The notes beneath the pieces were generated by a model. That model searched no databases and had not been told where the DNA came from. It saw only the letters and a program-made list of their open reading frames with translations. A stretch of DNA of 6,879 nt, from contig CASDUB010000141.1 in the NCBI GenBank assembly GCA_949283905.1, positions 1-6,879 of the forward strand. The letters run 5' to 3'. Below, piece after piece: positions 5,665 to 6,879 of this stretch. Position numbers and translations under genes: made by a program. Source of the DNA: an uncultured Lachnospiraceae bacterium (GTDB lineage: Bacteria > Bacillota > Clostridia > Lachnospirales > Lachnospiraceae). How positions within the stretch are numbered: position 1 is the first letter of the stretch; every line of letters begins with the position of its first letter.

Positions 5665-6877
5665 CTGTTTCTACCTCTACTTTCAAGTCTCTCATTCTGT
5701 CAAAAAAATCAGGAAAACTTTTTCTGACTGCCTGGGCGTCATCTATGACTCCGCCGGTAACAGTCGAAAGAACCGCCAGCGACATAACTATCCTGTGGTC
5801 GTTATGTCCCGAAAGTATCTCTTCCGGTTTAACTATTTTTCCGCTGTGAACGACGATATTATTGTCGCCGCATGTTACTTCTATACCAAACTTTGAAAGC
5901 TCGCTGCGCATACACTCGCCTCTGTCGCTTTCTTTTATCTTAAGCCTGTCGGTTCCGGTAAATTTTGCTCCGCCGCACAGAGCCGCTGCCACAAATAATA
6001 CAGGGCCGAGATCGGGACAGTTTGAAATATCAAGGACAGCGTTTCCTTTTCTGATCTTTTCAAAATACTCAGAATAAACGCGGTCTCCCTGAAGACTGTC
6101 TTTTTTCAGTCCTTTTACTTCGACGTTTCCGCCTGCAAGATTAAGCGCTTCGAAGAACGCCGCGTTGGAATAATCTCCTTCTACGTTCACCTCTTTAGCC
6201 TTATACTCCTGGCAGCCTTTTATATAAATAGTATATTCATCCTGCCATACTGCTTCCACATCGAATTCTTTCAGGGCCTGTATAGTCATATCTATATATG
6301 ATCTGCTCTCGACAGGCGGTATGAGTTTTATGTAACTGTCTTTTTCAAGAGTCGGAAGCGCAAATAAAAGGCCGCTTATAAACTGACTGCTTATATTTCC
6401 TTTTATTTCGTACTCTCCGGAGTCAAGCTTTCCTCTGACACTTATTTTTTCATCACTTCTTTTAAAAGAATATCCTTTTTCAGAACAGATTTCTTCATAT
6501 ACTGAAAGAGGTCTGCTCATAAGGGTTCTGCTGCCTTTAAATACAATGTCTCTGTCAGTAAGCAGCGCGATCGGAATAAAAAATCTTAGCGTACTTCCGC
6601 ATTCTCTGCAGTCAAGAACAGGATCCGTCAGATTGTTCTTTATACGCCCGGGATCAATTCCCGTTATCTCGACAGACTCATCTTCATATTTATACTTTGC
6701 TCCAAGCGCCTCAAGACAGTCTAAAGTCGCGAGAACATCCTGCGACGGTGCAATCCCTTTGACAACACTCTTTTTCTTTGACAGTCCGGCGCATATGAGC
6801 ATCCTGTGCGCCATACTTTTCGACGGCGGTGCGAAAACAGTACCTTCCGCCCTCGAAGTTTTTATTATTGCTTTCAT
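5648..6877 (-). CDS. aroA: EPSP synthase (3-phosphoshikimate 1-carboxyvinyltransferase)
   Basis: AroA transfers the enolpyruvyl group of phosphoenolpyruvate to shikimate 3-phosphate to give EPSP, the sixth shikimate pathway step, in the cytoplasm. At 409 residues it is slightly shorter than E. coli AroA (427) but complete. Substrate residues are K20, S21 and R25 in PPSKSMAHR, R122 in LMSRPL, and S163, S164 and Q165 in NISSQF. D289 in CPDLGP matches the catalytic aspartate (E. coli D313), and E316 in KIKESDR matches E. coli E341. R362 in NDHRIVM and K386 in RKSFPDFF complete the phosphoenolpyruvate site. The glyphosate/PEP loop reads RECGSTLRFF: the glycine equivalent to E. coli G96 is kept, while the position of P101 is phenylalanine. 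The start at ATG 6877-6875 gives a normal N-terminus (MKAIIKTSRAEGTVFAPPSK), though only two bases lie upstream, so its ribosome binding site cannot be seen. Its end overlaps tyrA by 17 bases. Confidence 0.96.
   Translation of the reverse strand: MKAIIKTSRAEGTVFAPPSKSMAHRMLICAGLSKKKSVVKGIAPSQDVLATLDCLEALGAKYKYEDESVEITGIDPGRIKNNLTDPVLDCRECGSTLRFFIPIALLTDRDIVFKGSRTLMSRPLSVYEEICSEKGYSFKRSDEKISVRGKLDSGEYEIKGNISSQFISGLLFALPTLEKDSYIKLIPPVESRSYIDMTIQALKEFDVEAVWQDEYTIYIKGCQEYKAKEVNVEGDYSNAAFFEALNLAGGNVEVKGLKKDSLQGDRVYSEYFEKIRKGNAVLDISNCPDLGPVLFVAAALCGGAKFTGTDRLKIKESDRGECMRSELSKFGIEVTCGDNNIVVHSGKIVKPEEILSGHNDHRIVMSLAVLSTVTGGVIDDAQAVRKSFPDFFDRMRDLKVEVETDGMDK
5673..5678 (-). promoter_or_regulatory. Ribosome binding site of tyrA inside aroA
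   Basis: The minus strand reads AGAGGT, eight bases before the tyrA ATG (5664-5662). It lies within the last codons of aroA (encoding VEVETD), so ribosomes finishing aroA pass directly over it, which fits translational coupling. It resembles the AGAGGTG site used by aroF. Confidence 0.65.
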
Positions 6878-6879
6878 GT

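Overview
The window carries seven protein genes, all on the minus strand, packed head to tail with gaps of 3 to 44 bases and one 17-base overlap. In transcription order (right to left) they are aroA, tyrA, a class I DAHP synthase gene (aroF), hflK, hflC, a DUF362/ferredoxin protein gene, and an OmpR-type response regulator gene that runs off the left edge. There are no RNA genes, mobile elements, CRISPR arrays or gene-free stretches over 300 bases, and I see no clear promoter or terminator hairpin in any gap.

The organism looks like an anaerobic, moderate-GC Firmicute, most likely of the Clostridia and perhaps Lachnospiraceae. This is inferred from strong GGAGG-type ribosome binding sites, the style of the DAHP synthase and EPSP synthase proteins, a DUF362 protein with two 4Fe-4S clusters, and use of the HflK/HflC pair in a genome with this codon style. 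The assignment rests on pattern recognition, not on a search.

Right part (4794 or 4806 to 6877 and down to 3766): an aromatic amino acid block. DAHP synthase makes the first committed shikimate pathway intermediate, AroA makes EPSP, and TyrA turns prephenate towards tyrosine. aroA and tyrA overlap, and tyrA and aroF nearly touch, so the three are probably cotranscribed and translationally coupled.

Middle (1755 to 3740): a pair of SPFH membrane proteins, HflK then HflC. Each has one N-terminal membrane segment and a C-terminal coiled coil, and they probably form a hetero-oligomeric cage on the outer face of the membrane. No ftsH is in the window.

Left part (1 to 1710): a DUF362 protein whose domain is interrupted by a two-cluster ferredoxin segment, then an incomplete OmpR/PhoB-family response regulator whose kinase gene, if linked, lies beyond the left edge.

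Every gene belongs to a known family, and I found no convincing new biological system. The points most worth checking are the mixed content of the apparent operon, the start codon of the DAHP synthase gene, and an 11-residue periodicity in the HflK coiled coil marked by a 17-base exact repeat.
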